From assembly GCA_025766275.1 (NCBI GenBank), contig JAFKAC010000012.1:1116001-1180000 (forward strand): a stretch of 64,000 bases of DNA, in the 5' to 3' direction. Both the position numbers and the translations under genes were made by a program. Below the pieces are notes generated by a model that was not told the DNA's origin, did no database searches, and saw only the letters and a program-made list of their open reading frames with translations. Positions 35,465-46,489 of the stretch are shown here, in pieces. Numbering within the stretch: position 1 is the stretch's first letter; every line of letters starts with the position of its first letter. The DNA is from Lactarius indigo. Taxonomy: Eukaryota; Basidiomycota; Agaricomycetes; Russulales; Russulaceae.

Positions 35465-37199
35465 GTCCAGCCACCGCTCTCCTCGTTTTCCCCGAGTATT
35501 GGGATCACTGTCCGTACACCGTACGTCGGAGAATGCCACCATCACCGTGTCTACCCCGAGTCTGATGGCCTCGTCATCCCGGGGTGTTGTCCCCACCTTT
35601 CCAGTGATCATACCAGAGTTTCAGACGCGATCCGATGGTTGCACGCTCCTTTCGAATCCTTGTGAGTGTGTACCACCGACGACCACCTTAGACTCGGCCA
35701 GATTGCCGATCGGCAGCTTGGAGCTTTCCCCACCAGTTCCAACATTCCATCCCGGCCCGTATCCGTTGCATGCATCCCTCGGTTTTCGCCCAAATCGACA
35801 CATACTCACCCTCTCGCTGAGAGATCCGGCGGACGATAGGGATATGCCCCCGAATGGCAATTCCTTTGTCTCCGCCCTTTGCCTGCGCGGCGTACGCAAG
35901 GTCCGCATCCCCGCTAAACTTCCCTTGGTTTCCCCACACGACTCATGCCCTCCTTCCTATGGGAAATGCCCGACGAATGGAGGGAGCACGTTTTGTCGGT
36001 ACAACCCGACCTTGTCGTGGCACTGTCCGACATCCCGTTCACACCCGGGTCACGCTCACAAAGGCGGATAACCAAAAGCCTCGAGCGTTCTGCATCGTGG
36101 CTGGCAAATATCCTCCGACCGATCCCTGGTCTGCCTGTTTCCGCCGCCGGCCGCCGGCAACCACCTTCTAAATGTCCTTGTTCATATGGCTGGCGGAACT
36201 TCTCCTGCCGCTCGACAGGCCTTCTCTCAATCTTTACTAGAACCTCTCTTCGACAAGGAGGCAGAAGCCATCAAACCTCTGAACAGGTTAGATGAAGGCG
36301 TGGCGGGCTACACCTTCGATCTGGCACCTTTACACAAATCGCTTTCTTCTTCGGACCCTCCCCCCGCAGCACAAGAATAAAGAATCCGTTCATGGAAGCA
36401 GCCGACCTCTTCTCCACTCCGCCCACTCCCTTTGCGACGGCATAGATCATCTCGTTGATTCGCACGTCCCTCGGGCCGCTTCCCGCGACCTAAACCACGC
36501 ATCGTGTACTCTACGGGCTCCGCATGAGATCCTAGTGCTGATTCGGGACGTGGGAGTCGATATCTTCGATGGTCATTGGGTGCAACGCGCCGCTGACGTT
36601 GGCGTAGCGCTAGATTTCGTCTTTCCAGTATCACCCGTGACCACCGCAGCTGGCAACGCGGTACCGCCACCGCCGCCTCGCGAAATTGGGCATAATCTAT
36701 ACGACAAGCGCTATGCTCACGACTTTTCTCCATTTGCCGATGACCTGCGCAGCTGTGCCGCCTGCGAATCTGGGCGACACGCGGCCGTCGTGTCCCTGTA
36801 TGGCATGCTTCCCCATCGCGACCAAGTGAGCCCTTGAAACATAGCAGCGTGGACGAGGCATTCCCCGCGACCACGCCCATGCCCTACACGCGTGCATATG
36901 TACACCACCTCCTACACACACACGAGATGTCAGCGCATACACTTCTCGCGCTGCACAACCTCGCGGTACTCGACACGTTCTTGGCGGGCGTCCGGGGCGT
37001 CCTCTCTGAGCGGCCTCAGCAGTTTTCCGAAGAGATCACGCGGTTCGAGCAAACTTACGATGAGAAGCTTGGGGTACTTGCAGAATCTAGGAAGGATTGG
37101 AACGAGGTTACACTTGCCCGCGGGAAAGGCAGGTTGGTGCGAGGAGAGGGAAAAGCACAAACAGGATGCACTAGAGACAGCAGTGGAACTAGAATAAAG
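35465..37199 (+). pseudogene. QTRT2 pseudogene (copy 2)
   Basis: Same order as the intact QTRT2 but with several lesions. It lacks the original ATG context. One base is inserted near 35,494 (gagtattggg versus gagattggg). Extra bases appear near 36,150 (ccggccgccgg) and 36,490 (acctaaacc). A cag codon has become tag at about 36,442. Two bases are missing near 36,519. CPCMAC is shifted out of frame, so no zinc site is encoded. Long stretches still match almost base for base (for example DVGVDIFDGHW and EEITRFEQTYDEKLGV), indicating a fairly recent duplication. Confidence 0.9.
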
Positions 37200-37242
37200 C
37201 GTATACAGTCGGACAAGAGCAACAGCAAATTATAATGGTCTT

Positions 37243-38088
37243 TCAGCTCTTCCCTAAGGTACCAACGAAAGCAATAAAGACGAAGATTCCGACGAGTTGC
37301 GCTGCCCTTCCAAGCCCAGAGACTCGGTTGACGCGATCCAACTCTGTCTCCTTCCAGCCGGTACGTGGGGGGTGATAACGAAATCCGCTGGCTGCTGTCC
37401 GATGGATGTGGGGGTCACCCGACTGGCTGAGACCGTTGTGCAGAAGAAGGATGTGTATAGCCAGGGGGAGGTCGGATGCCTGCGTTCCCAGGCATAGTTC
37501 GCGCTCCGGCGACGGACCTCGTTCGTGGTCGCGTGATACGAGTAATAGCCAGGCTGACTGGCATCTGACACAACGCCAGTTTGTGGAGGCGAGCGAACGA
37601 TCGTACGACCGTCTGTTTGCTCACACGTGGGTATTAGTGGAAGGAAGGAGACAGACTTGTGGAACTACCGTTGTCGGTCATCTCCAAGGACGGCATAGGC
37701 TTCGCTGAACGCGACGAACTTCTCTCTCGCTTGTGGGTCCTTGTTCACGTCCGGGTGGAACTGCTTGCTCAACTGAAAAGGGGGGTCAGCTAGATCATCG
37801 TATCATGTGTATGGAGGGAAGACGTACCTTGTAAAAAGCGGACTAAATAGGCCGTGCATGTGAGATACAGACTACGTCCGAGTGAGGGGGTGGGAAACTG
37901 ACCTTGATCTGACCCTTGCTCGCGTTTCTCAAGATGGACAGGGTGTCATAATGAGTCGGTGTTGCTGGCCGCGGGGGGGTTACCGAGAAGTGCCGTTGAG
38001 GACATTGTGGTGCTATGGGCCAGGTAGCGGTGACAGCTGAAGAGAGTCTGATAACAGGATGCAACAACGTTCGTCGGTGCTGCTGCAT
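37243..38088 (-). pseudogene. J-domain protein, copy 2 (C-terminal frameshifts)
   Basis: Duplicate of the J-protein at 30,087. Its presequence is open where copy 1 has a stop: MQQHRRTLLHPVIRLSSAVT continues through WPIAPQCPQRHFSVTPP to [17 protein letters not shown]. The J domain and the 15-base SAFYK exon are kept. Two single-base insertions near 37,425 and 37,474 shift the tail into another frame, so the terminal membrane helix of copy 1 is lost and the protein would end in an unrelated sequence. Copies 1 and 2 are thus damaged at opposite ends. Confidence 0.8.
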
Positions 38089-38104
38089 CTCATTTCCGTC
38101 AAGT

Positions 38105-38697
38105 GGGTTATGGTGAGTTACAGTACCGTTTCTTCCAGAGAAAAATAACAGATGGTCACGTGATTGATTTGGCTGATCGAACCTTGTCTGTCCTTTTGTA
38201 CCTCTAGCGAGCACCTGGCGGCGACACCGCACTGGGAACCCATGGAAAATGCGGCCAAGTGGTGCCCTTGGTCGTCCCTCCACAGAACCCTATTGAAACA
38301 CGCGCGAGAAACATACGCGTCAATTGAAGAGGAGCGTTCAAATAACAAGTAGTACTAGTAAAATAACAAGTAGTACCAGTAATTCCAAACCTAAGATAGG
38401 ATAACGTGACTGAGACTTAGGCAGAGCACAGTAAAGGTTGAGAGGGAGGGTGGGGAGAGGCCGCTGTGTATGTTGCCGAGGCTACCAAAACTGTTTCAGG
38501 TGTGTTTGACCGAAACTTTGTGCATCCAAGTTATGCAACAGTTGACATAGATCTCATAGTCTAGTACTGGCCTTCAGCTCTTCGGCCGTCGTTGCCGCGG
38601 CAAGACGAAACTACAATTACAGTACTAGTAGTACTTCGGTAATACTTTATGGTACTACTCTATCAATCCACGACATCGATCCCCTAAGTTATGCAGC
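38105..38697. other. Intergenic region with CACGTG element and small repeats
   Basis: Contains gatggtcacgtgattgattt (CACGTG at 38,157-38,162), related to the element at 31,334. At 38,343-38,385 there are two copies of aataacaagtagtac separated by a few bases, and a similar agtactagtagtact stretch lies at about 38,620. No gene was seen. Confidence 0.5.
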
Positions 38698-40519
38698 TCA
38701 GAAATCCATGCGATATTGCTCCCCGGCCCTATATTCATTGCCATTGCTGCCAGGATGATTGTATTTGTGTTTTCCATGCGCCCATGAAGGTGGAATGAGA
38801 CCATTATATGCATCGTAGACGGTAAACGCAGAAGCGAAACTATGAGCTAGACCCCGCGGCCCGTAGTAAGGCTCGCCGGTTGTCTTATTCATTGTCCACG
38901 GAAGGACGTAGTCACTGGGCGTGTATTTGGCGACCAGGAGAATCTGATTTTCCGCCCACACTCTGATTGCTTGGGTCAAACGCTGGTACGTTTTGGAATT
39001 TCGGCGGTACGTCCCGATTTTGATCTGCTCGTCGAATTGCTGGAAAAACTTGTGAGATCTCTTTGTAACTCGGAGCTTGCCAATGAGGTCCCATGTGATA
39101 AGCGCGTCAAGTAGCTGCTCTGCGGAATTGTACGTAACCCAATAAAGAGGCTGGAAGGAAGTTCAGTCAGTACTCTAATAAGACAGGAAGGAATCAGCAT
39201 GAGCTCACACCACCATCAAGAACTTGGTCTTCAGGGAAGGCACCAATTAGTATGGGTTGGTCTTTGGGAATTTTATGATTGACCGGGAAATGCTCTCTGT
39301 AAAGACGAACAAGAAACTCCCAGCCCGCAAGAGCGCGCTCGGAACATGGTTGGAATGTGGCTGAATCACAACCCAACGTCGGATCGAAGTTCAAGACAGA
39401 CATAGCCAGAGATGTAGCTCCAATGCCTGATCGCCCACCAGTGGCCACGTCTGTAACAGTGGTGTCGGCCATCCATCCCTCCTCTTCGTTCCAAAATGTC
39501 TACAGTTGAGATGTCTCAGTTCAAATGACCAAAAATACTGAAGCGATAACGTTCCTGGAGATAGTCGAGGATCAACGACGCTCGGCCTTCAAAATCAGAA
39601 GCATCTTCCCCACGGCCAATCTTTCGACCGACATAGGCTCCGTGCTTCAATGCACGGTACTGAAGATAAGACGTCCAGTAGTTTCCTGCCCATACGGGTG
39701 GAAGCCAGACGTCATAACTGTAAAGTGAGTTTAACTTCGTAATAGACACAGACCAGAAGCTAGTCGACATACGAGCTCTCGTTCCAGTGCAAAGAAATCC
39801 ACTGGAGATCGAGGTTGATGGCTGGCCACAAAACGTCTGCCGCCCAGGTACCATTATTCTGTTTGGGCTCAGTGAGCCAGTCCACATACTTTAAAAGTAC
39901 CGAAGCGCGCAGGGGCGCCGAGTCTGTGTGGTTGAATGAATCAGATACAAGTCAATACCACTGACAGCGCACCGCCGCCGGGGGACCCAATACGGGCTTC
40001 ATCACGCAATACTTTCTGAATGTGACGGTCATAGACACCTTCTGCGAGTCCTCCAGTGAGGACGTTTCCGGCGATGTTTGTAATATGTTGAGTCTTGATG
40101 ATGGCATGAACTGCATCGTCCACGAGTGGGTGGAAAAAGTTGTCGCCGGCGACAATGAGCCTGTTGAGCCAGAAATGCCAGATGAGGGCAGCATCGCGGA
40201 ACCAGAACATTGACAAATCCGGAAATTTAGGGTCAGGCAAGAGGGCGAGGACGACACCAGGCTGTCGAGGGAAAAACCAAATCAGAAAACATGGCCTAGG
40301 GCGAGGATAGAAAGGATGCTAGCTCACGGCTGCTCCGATCTCTGGCCCTCCTAATTCGTGGAGAATAGTGTGGTTGGCGACGGGGAGGAGATTGCCGAAA
40401 TAATTGAGAACTTGGCCGTTCTTGTTCTTGTTTCCAGGGCTTTTGGAACCGGCAGGGCCACTTGCTACACATTCTACCGCGAGGGCAGCGGTCGTCAAGA
40501 GGAACGCCAGAAGGCGCAT
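38698..40519 (-). CDS. Secreted GH15 (glucoamylase-family) protein lacking the usual catalytic glutamates
   Basis: Signal peptide MRLLAFLLTTAALAVECVAS, then a GH15 (alpha/alpha)6-barrel. Landmarks are PGVVLALLPDP, FWFRDAALIWHFWLN (family: W-x-RD-AL), NVLTGGLAEGVYD (family: GGLGEPKF), DSAPLRASVLLKYVDWL (family: GPALRAT), YDVWLPPVWAGNYWTS, DPTLGCDSATFQPCSERALA and GAFPEDQVLDGG, LYWVTYNSAEQLLDALITW. In active glucoamylases the acid lies in a D-x-W-E-E motif; here it reads DVWLPP. The C-terminal base region (usually EQYDK) reads TMNKTTGEPYYGPRGL. About six introns. It may be a non-hydrolytic paralogue or act on another substrate. Complete gene; family call good. Confidence 0.82.
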
Positions 40520-41490
40520 GGTGGGATAAATGGTAGTCGGACTTGAGCACGTCTGTCCCTTCCTTTATACATTTGATCCCATACCAGAAGTGCAGACCGG
40601 TTCTGGTAGGGTACTACTTCTGTCAGTTCGATCTAGAAGGTATTGTAGTCAGAGACCCTAACGATTGGAGGCATGGAGGTCGTACAGTATTCCTCGAGAC
40701 GAAATGATCACAAAAACGTTGTGATAGCCGTCTAAGTGCAACGCCCAAGAGCATCATACAAACTCGCCCGGTCCGAGTCGTCTTAATCGGCTCTTAGGGA
40801 CATGCTCTAGCTCTTCCAAGTTTCGCGTGATTTCGATCCACACAGTGGATTGAAGCAGCCCCTCGAGTATTGCTCAGGCTTAGGTGCCCTTGCGGTGCGC
40901 GCATCCAGCGCATCCAGCCGGTGCCACACAAGATTCGTCTACAGATGGTGTCCACATGTTTTCGTTAACATCGCGCTCAGAACCGATGCCCCAGCGGCTG
41001 CGGCCAAATATCATGTACCAGTGAATGTGCGGAGTGTCGCGCGGAGCCTCGGAGAAGTCATACTAGTGGGCGATAGCAGTCACTTCATAACACCACAAGC
41101 CCGTTTTCAAGTATTGAATGGTATGCGAAGCGCACCACGTAGGAACGATGATGCGAACAACAATGCGCCGTCTCTGATTGTTTTGTGGCGATAAAATGGT
41201 ATCAAGGCTTGATGCATGATGCCGCATGCCAGTGAAGGTCAGGAGCTTCTCGACCCAGTCTCAGTCCCAGAACAGTACTACGAATAACTTACAGGCGTCC
41301 ACCTGAGTCGTGATCCACATAACCTTTCGTAATAATACCACCTGTTGCTCTTCTTCAACCGCGGGACCTAAGGCGGGGATCACTACGGGACTTCTGAGGC
41401 TCGAACCGGCCAGATTGTTTGTGTACCAATGGAAGTTACAGCCCCTAAATCAATCATCAGATTCCAGACCATCCTGTGCCTCAGTGTAGC
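40520..41490. other. 0.97-kb intergenic region, nothing recognised
   Basis: Between the GH15 gene's 5' end and the COG3 3' end. Presumably includes the GH15 promoter next to 40,520. A tiny direct repeat gcgcatcca lies near 40,900. No supported gene. Confidence 0.4.
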
Positions 41491-43190
41491 TCAATTCTCT
41501 AGGAAAATGAACAAACATTCTGAATGCTGTATAGAAGTTGAAAGGGAAGATGCGAGTACAAGCGCGTCACGGGATCGATGGCTGTGCTCATGTCCCGGAC
41601 CCGAAAGCGCCCTAATTTGAAGCCGTGCCAGCCCCATCGTGTCTTCTCCGCAGACCTCCTGCAGTATCTTTTCGAGAGACTCGTTGTCCAACAACCCAGT
41701 CTGACCCGCCGCCGCACGGGCGCCTACCTCGCGGCGAGTCGAAAAGCGGAGTAAGCATCCTCGACGCGGCCCCGCGTGTGGTTCACGAGCACGCCGGCGG
41801 TGCGCACGTACAGCCGAACCCGCGAAAGACTGGCGCGCAGGTCACGTGCACACGCACTGGGAAACCCTTCATCTAGCACCGCAGCCTTAGCGACCGAGGT
41901 CGGGGGTCCCGTGAAGGCGCGCAATGGTGCGCAGAGCGGCTCCGATGCGGTGGAAATGACGGTCTCGCAGGCACGCTTCAGGTCCTGGTCGATGCGGAGT
42001 GAGCCCATGTAAGGATGGTCGTAAGGGCAACAAAAGGGAAGGAGACATACACGCTTTGCGTCAGGGAGTTGTTCTGCACGATCACCGGGGAGGGATATGA
42101 ACAGCGCGCCTGGTAGGAGCGTCGACGTGCGCGATAGTACGGAAGGTAGTGTGTCTGTGATGACCCATCCAGGCCCAATTAATCTCCTGGCCCCTGGGTG
42201 ACCCGCATAGACCAAAGGTACCCAGTGGTCATACTGTACGCGTCGGCTGCTCCTACCCGGAACTCGTCCTTCTGCGCAAAGTCGACGTCGCGGGCAATGT
42301 CCCTTAGGATAAGCAAATGGCGGACAAGAAATAGTTGCCCATCAAAAGTGCTCTTCGCTCCGAGCGAGTCTGCAGCATTTAGCAACGAGGCATGGCACAG
42401 GTTTACAGCCTCCTGGGCGAGGTCATTGAAAATGGCTGGCTGAGTGGTACAACATGCGCTCAGGACTGACGCATAGCAGGAGATTTTTGAGAAACTACTG
42501 AACGAAGTCATGTAGCTGCGAGAGCACCCATACGGTCTTGGAGACTGTCGGAAACCAAGTCTCTCGCTGGTTGAGCCCTGCGCCTTCGAATAGACGGCTG
42601 GTGCTCTGCTTCTCACGAATTTCGTATCCTGTCGGCATTCCCTGTGTGACTATAGCAATTCTCAGGGAAGGCTCAGGGTATAAAAACGACGATACTCGCC
42701 AACGAGCTTATCTGGATATGCGAGATCTTGAGCAGTCGGCGTATAGTATCGTATCTCTGACTGTATCACTGACTGGGCCTCGGAGAATAGCCTCGTTTGT
42801 GCGTCTTGCACAACTATCTGCAGTAGTTGTCGAATATGTAATCGACCGAGCTCGTCGTTCTTCTCGCCGTCCTCCTCGATTTCATCGTCGATTGGCTGAT
42901 CAAGCACCACCAATGCTTGAAGCACCGTACAGACTTCGCAAAGGACGATGAGCCGTGTCTCGTGCAGGATGCGTGGGCGCAGGTCGTCGTAAAGATAGTC
43001 GCAAAGCGTTTCCAGGTACTGGCTGTGGGCGGGCAGTCAGATTGATTCATCACAGGAGAGGATGTACTCACAGTTGTGGCGGATTTGGGTCCGTCGCAGG
43101 CGAATGTGGGCACGCCTTCGGGTACTGAGTCTTGTTTCGGTTTCGGTCTCCGAGTGGCATAAGTACTCCATTGTGGGAAAGAGAGCATAT
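41491..43190 (-). pseudogene. COG3: COG3 (Sec34, Golgi tethering complex subunit), 5'-truncated
   Basis: COG3 is a subunit of the conserved oligomeric Golgi complex. The readable C-terminal half is LQYLETLCDYLYDDLRPRIL|HETRLIVLCEVCTVLQALVV, HIRQLLQIVVQDAQTRLF, QSEIRYYTPTAQDLAYP, STFDGQLFLVRHLLILRDIA, STLLPGALFISLPGDRAEQL, IDQDLKRACETVI and LLDNESLEKILQEVCGED. The N-terminal Sec34 domain, expected to add several hundred residues, is absent. Upstream of about 43,190 the sequence is unrelated and soon becomes the J-protein 5' fragment. Frame continuity near 41,730 needs an intron or a one-base shift. Probably a broken gene, unless upstream exons are too diverged for me to see. Confidence 0.7.
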
Positions 43191-43429
43191 TGCTGATCGA
43201 GCTGGTCAGGAGAGAACCCAGCGGAGGGCACCAGCGGAGGTACTCAGGAGTTACCTCAGTGAGCCCTGAGGATGTGACTTCGTGGAAAAAGCAGTAAGCG
43301 GTGTGAAATTAAGCAAATGTAACAAGAAACTCACCTATTTTTCCCAGGAAGTCAGTAGAGTGTATTCTGCCGCCTCCAGTTCGGGAGGCAACAAATATAC
43401 CAGGGTACCAACGCTTATGAAGGACCTCC

Positions 43430-43523
43430 GAGGACATTGTGGTGATAGGGACAAGGGAGCATGTGACAGATGAAGGGTTTCTAAGGACAGGATGCAACGA
43501 TGTGAGTCGACGGTCTCATTTCC
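43430..43523 (-). pseudogene. Third copy of the J-protein 5' end (fragment)
   Basis: About 95 bases resemble the start of the J-protein genes: gaggacattgtggt at one end and aggacaggatgcaacgatgt with gtgagtcgacggt at the other, compared with 30,836-30,922. The minus strand reads LHPVLRNPSSVT (copy 1: [12 protein letters not shown]), then leaves homology at the point where copies 1 and 2 read atgtcctc. It sits between truncated COG3 and RAD6, with a CACGTG element at 43,549 just beyond. Confidence 0.7.
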
Positions 43524-43639
43524 GGCGTTATCTTCCAAAACAGACGGTCACGTGGCTTGCATGGCTGACCAATCGTGGTCGATGGTCAGGCAGAAAAACC
43601 GCTGCCCAGACTCATCATCCTTCGCCCGTTACCCCCAAC

Positions 43640-44247
43640 ATGGTCAGTTCTCCTACCCCCATGGTGATTTCCCCACAGCTGATTCGCATCGCAGTCCACC
43701 AACTGTAGGAGACGTCTTATTCGTGATTTCAAGCGGCTGTCGAGCGACCCACCCGGTGGTATCTCCGGCAGCCCATGTCCCGATAACATCATGCTATGGA
43801 ATGCAGTCATCTTCGGACCTGGTGCGTCCTTCACAGGCATCGACCCCTCCCTGTACCTCCTTATCCCGCTTGCCATGCTAGCGGACACACCGTTCGAGGA
43901 CGGCACGTTCAAACTCCTGCTGACCTTTGACGAGTCATACCCGAACAAGCCGCCGACCGTAAAGTTCCTCTCGAGGATGTTCCACCCGAACGTGTACGCC
44001 AACGGAGAGCTCTGTCTGGATATCCTCCAAAATCGGTGGTCACCGACGTACGACGTCGCGGCCATTCTCACGTCCATCCAGAGCCTCCTCCATGATCCGA
44101 ATCCGAACAGTCCCGCTAACGCAGAGGCGGCACAGCTCTATCGCGAGAACTATGAAGGAGTACGTCCGCCGTGTCCGGGCTACCGTGGAGGATAGCTGGC
44201 TGGAGGACGACGAGAAGGCTGCCGTCGGAGAGGGTGGGGCCCAGTGA
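43640..44247 (+). CDS. RAD6: Ubiquitin-conjugating enzyme E2 RAD6/UBC2, with a late frameshift
   Basis: E2 for histone H2B and PCNA ubiquitination and N-degron turnover. The ATG (43,640) forms the first coding exon alone; after a gtcagt...gcag intron come [20 protein letters not shown] and [13 protein letters not shown] second intron (about 43,823-43,880) leads to [14 protein letters not shown]. The core is nearly invariant: [40 protein letters not shown] with the active-site Cys, and [20 protein letters not shown]. At 44,151-44,153 an extra base (tatgaaggag where tataaggag is expected) shifts the frame. Without it the usual tail ([14 protein letters not shown]) would continue to a stop at 44,247; as written the protein ends at 44,195. 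Probable sequencing error or recent mutation. Confidence 0.9.
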
Positions 44248-44457
44248 GGACGTACTTCCCCGGGTCCCTCCCCCAATCTGGAGAGATCGATCTCGTGGAA
44301 AGTTGGACGAAGCTTTTGAATAGATGTGGACCGTGGTGGGGCGCAGAAACTGGTACCATTCACGGCCATGTCCTTCGGGTTTGTCTTAACTTGTATTGGT
44401 TGTGAGTCTGATCATCTTCAGGCTCCCAAGTCATGATGTGGCATTGAACTCAAACGC

Positions 44458-44475
44458 TTATATATATATATCGCA
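44458..44475. repeat. Short TA-dinucleotide run
   Basis: cttatatatatatatcg within A+T-rich DNA downstream of RAD6 (44,380-44,580). Likely 3' untranslated/terminator DNA. Confidence 0.6.
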
Positions 44476-44599
44476 ACCTCCGTTCCTCCATGTTTTCTTT
44501 TCATCATTTGTTGTCGTTGTAATCTATTCAATTCAATTGTGCATTGATTCATTATTTATTTATTTGTTTTATTTTAATCGGTGACCTCAAGCCACTTGT

Positions 44600-44605
44600 C
44601 ACGTG
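44600..44605. promoter_or_regulatory. CACGTG palindrome 82 bases before the ATG at 44,687
   Basis: tcacgtga, the same E-box core as in the elements at 31,337, 38,157 and 43,549. Confidence 0.35.
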
Positions 44606-44686
44606 ATGAGAACACGTCCATATTCTTCACGCGCCGCGTCGCCGAGCGGCTTCGTAGGTTGCCCCGGGATAGTTGCCCTGGGACCA

Positions 44687-46038
44687 ATGGTGTCCACCTC
44701 GTCCCCACAGCCGGACAACGATACAAAGAGACAGAGGATTACTTTTGAAAAGGCAAAGGTCGTCAACGTGAGTACCATGAGCCTATTATGAGTCCTTTCC
44801 GCTGACTGACTTCTTGACGCAGCTTTCAAAGCAGCTCCAGATACGTCTACAGTATGCTCGCCTCAAGGTCGAACATGGTTGGGTGCGCTCTATTGATACC
44901 CTCATGGGTGTTTATTTATGACCTTGCATCTGTAGCAACGTCAGTCTCTCAATGAGGTCGAGAACTTGTATTTTCACCACTCTACCCTCAAGGGAAAATC
45001 AAAGGCTCGTTCCGCGTCTACCCTACCCTTTCCGTTCACACCGTCGTCTTCCAACGGCTCGTCCCCAAAGAAGGCATCCGTAGATTCGTTCCCTGAACCA
45101 AGACAGGGCTCTCTTCCGATGGCCCCCGTGCCGTCGCCTCCACCAGCCGTCGTTGTCTCTCCGCCCCCTACCACTACTCCTCCGCTCGCACAGGGTACCG
45201 GAACGCCCCCATCCCCTGACAATTCGACTCCCACAGCCGAGGGTCCCTCGTCGTCGCGCACGCCGAGTGCCCCACCGGCCCCTGCGCCTACTTCCTTCCC
45301 GCCGTCCGTCCTCTCCGCGTTCAGCCAGAACTACACCGTCTCGCAGCGCGCCACCACGATGGACTTCTCGACGCTCTCCCCCTTCGTCTCCCCCTCCCCC
45401 TTCGCGACGCCCAGTGCCTCCCTCGCGGCCCCCTCGTCCTTCGTTGCACCCGCACCCTTCCCTCCGCAGCAGACGCTCGCATATCCCCCCTCGCCATTTG
45501 CACCGCCGCAGCCCGCAGCCTGCAGTCCATAGCCATGGCTCATTTCCCGCAGCCCGCGGTCATGCATGCATCTGACATGTCCGTACCGCTCTCGTCGTTC
45601 CCCGCTCTCGTCCAGACACAACCACAACCACAACCTCCACATTCCCCTGCTCCTGCCCCCGCCTCCACACCCTCGCCCCCTTCACAGCACACACCAGCAC
45701 GACGTCCGTCAACTCCAGTACCGCCTCCACAAACCATGCCCACACCTGCGTCGTCTTCCTTCCGCCCGCCCAAAAAAACTTTCGACATCCCCACCGCCCC
45801 TGGCCCATCTGGCGGCGCTGCTGGCGCGGGAACGTTGGTGCAGAGTGCGACGACGGCGACGACGCTGCTCACGTACGACTCGTTCTGGAGCTCGCACGTG
45901 TCTGCCGCCGCCACCGCCACAGCGGGCGGTAGTGGTGTCGGAGGGTGGCGTAGCAGGGCGGCGGCTGGGGGCATGCCTGCGCCTGCTGCTCCCACCGGTA
46001 CTGCTGCTGGTACTGCCGGTAGCAGGACCAAGACGTGA
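44687..46038 (+). CDS. Uncharacterised Pro/Ser/Ala-rich protein with a conserved N-terminal helix
   Basis: The short N-terminus DTKRQRITFEKAKVVN|LSKQLQIRLQYARLKVEHGW|QRQSLNEVENLYF, assembled across two introns, is charged and helical and looks conserved. The rest is low complexity: PSPPPAVVVSPPPTTTPPL, then FSTLSPFVSPSPFATPSASL, and after about 45,530 a second Pro/Ser/Ala-rich frame ending SRTKT at 46,038. The two halves lie in different frames with no obvious intron between 45,500 and 45,535, so a one-base error or an unseen splice is likely. An upstream ATG at 44,606 would add 27 residues. Function unknown; perhaps a nuclear regulator, on composition only. Confidence 0.6.
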
Positions 46039-46489
46039 ATGGGCGATGGACTCGTGGCGTGGCGTATTCGCTTCTATCTTTTATGTTGCTTTTTTTTTTT
46101 CGGTTAAACGAAATATCTCAATGTGACGATATACTGATGCTCATCTCATCTTTGCAACGAAAAGTGTTTGTTCGTTGTGAGAAACACCACTCCGACAATC
46201 CATTCTGAAATTTCATGAATGTTTTATCTATCCTATCTTATCCTATTTGAAAGGAGAAAAAATTGGTGATTGACTAGATCGAATACATACATTTAAGATC
46301 CTTCCAGTCATCAAACCCATGAGAAAGTACGGGGACAACAGAGCGAAACAAGACATAGGTGTGGTAGTAGTGATAATAAGTTGCCAGAAATTGGGCGAAT
46401 GAGGCGAAAGACAAAGTGTAAAACGCAATCGAAATCGAAATCAAGCAATGTACGGTATGTATATAAGATGGGTGGTACAGTACGTCTAA

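Larger units (their letters stand above)
35465..38104. repeat. QTRT2 / J-protein segmental duplication, copy 2
   Basis: Counterpart of 28,296-30,942, same orientation. It starts inside the unrecognised gene at about 35,465 (catgtccagccaccg versus catgtccaaccatcg in copy 1) and ends at about 38,104. Confidence 0.9.

Noticed and set aside
45331..46031. Long Val/Gly/Ala-rich minus-strand frames opposite the Pro/Ser-rich gene
   Set aside because: Artefact of low-complexity sequence; no homology or start context.
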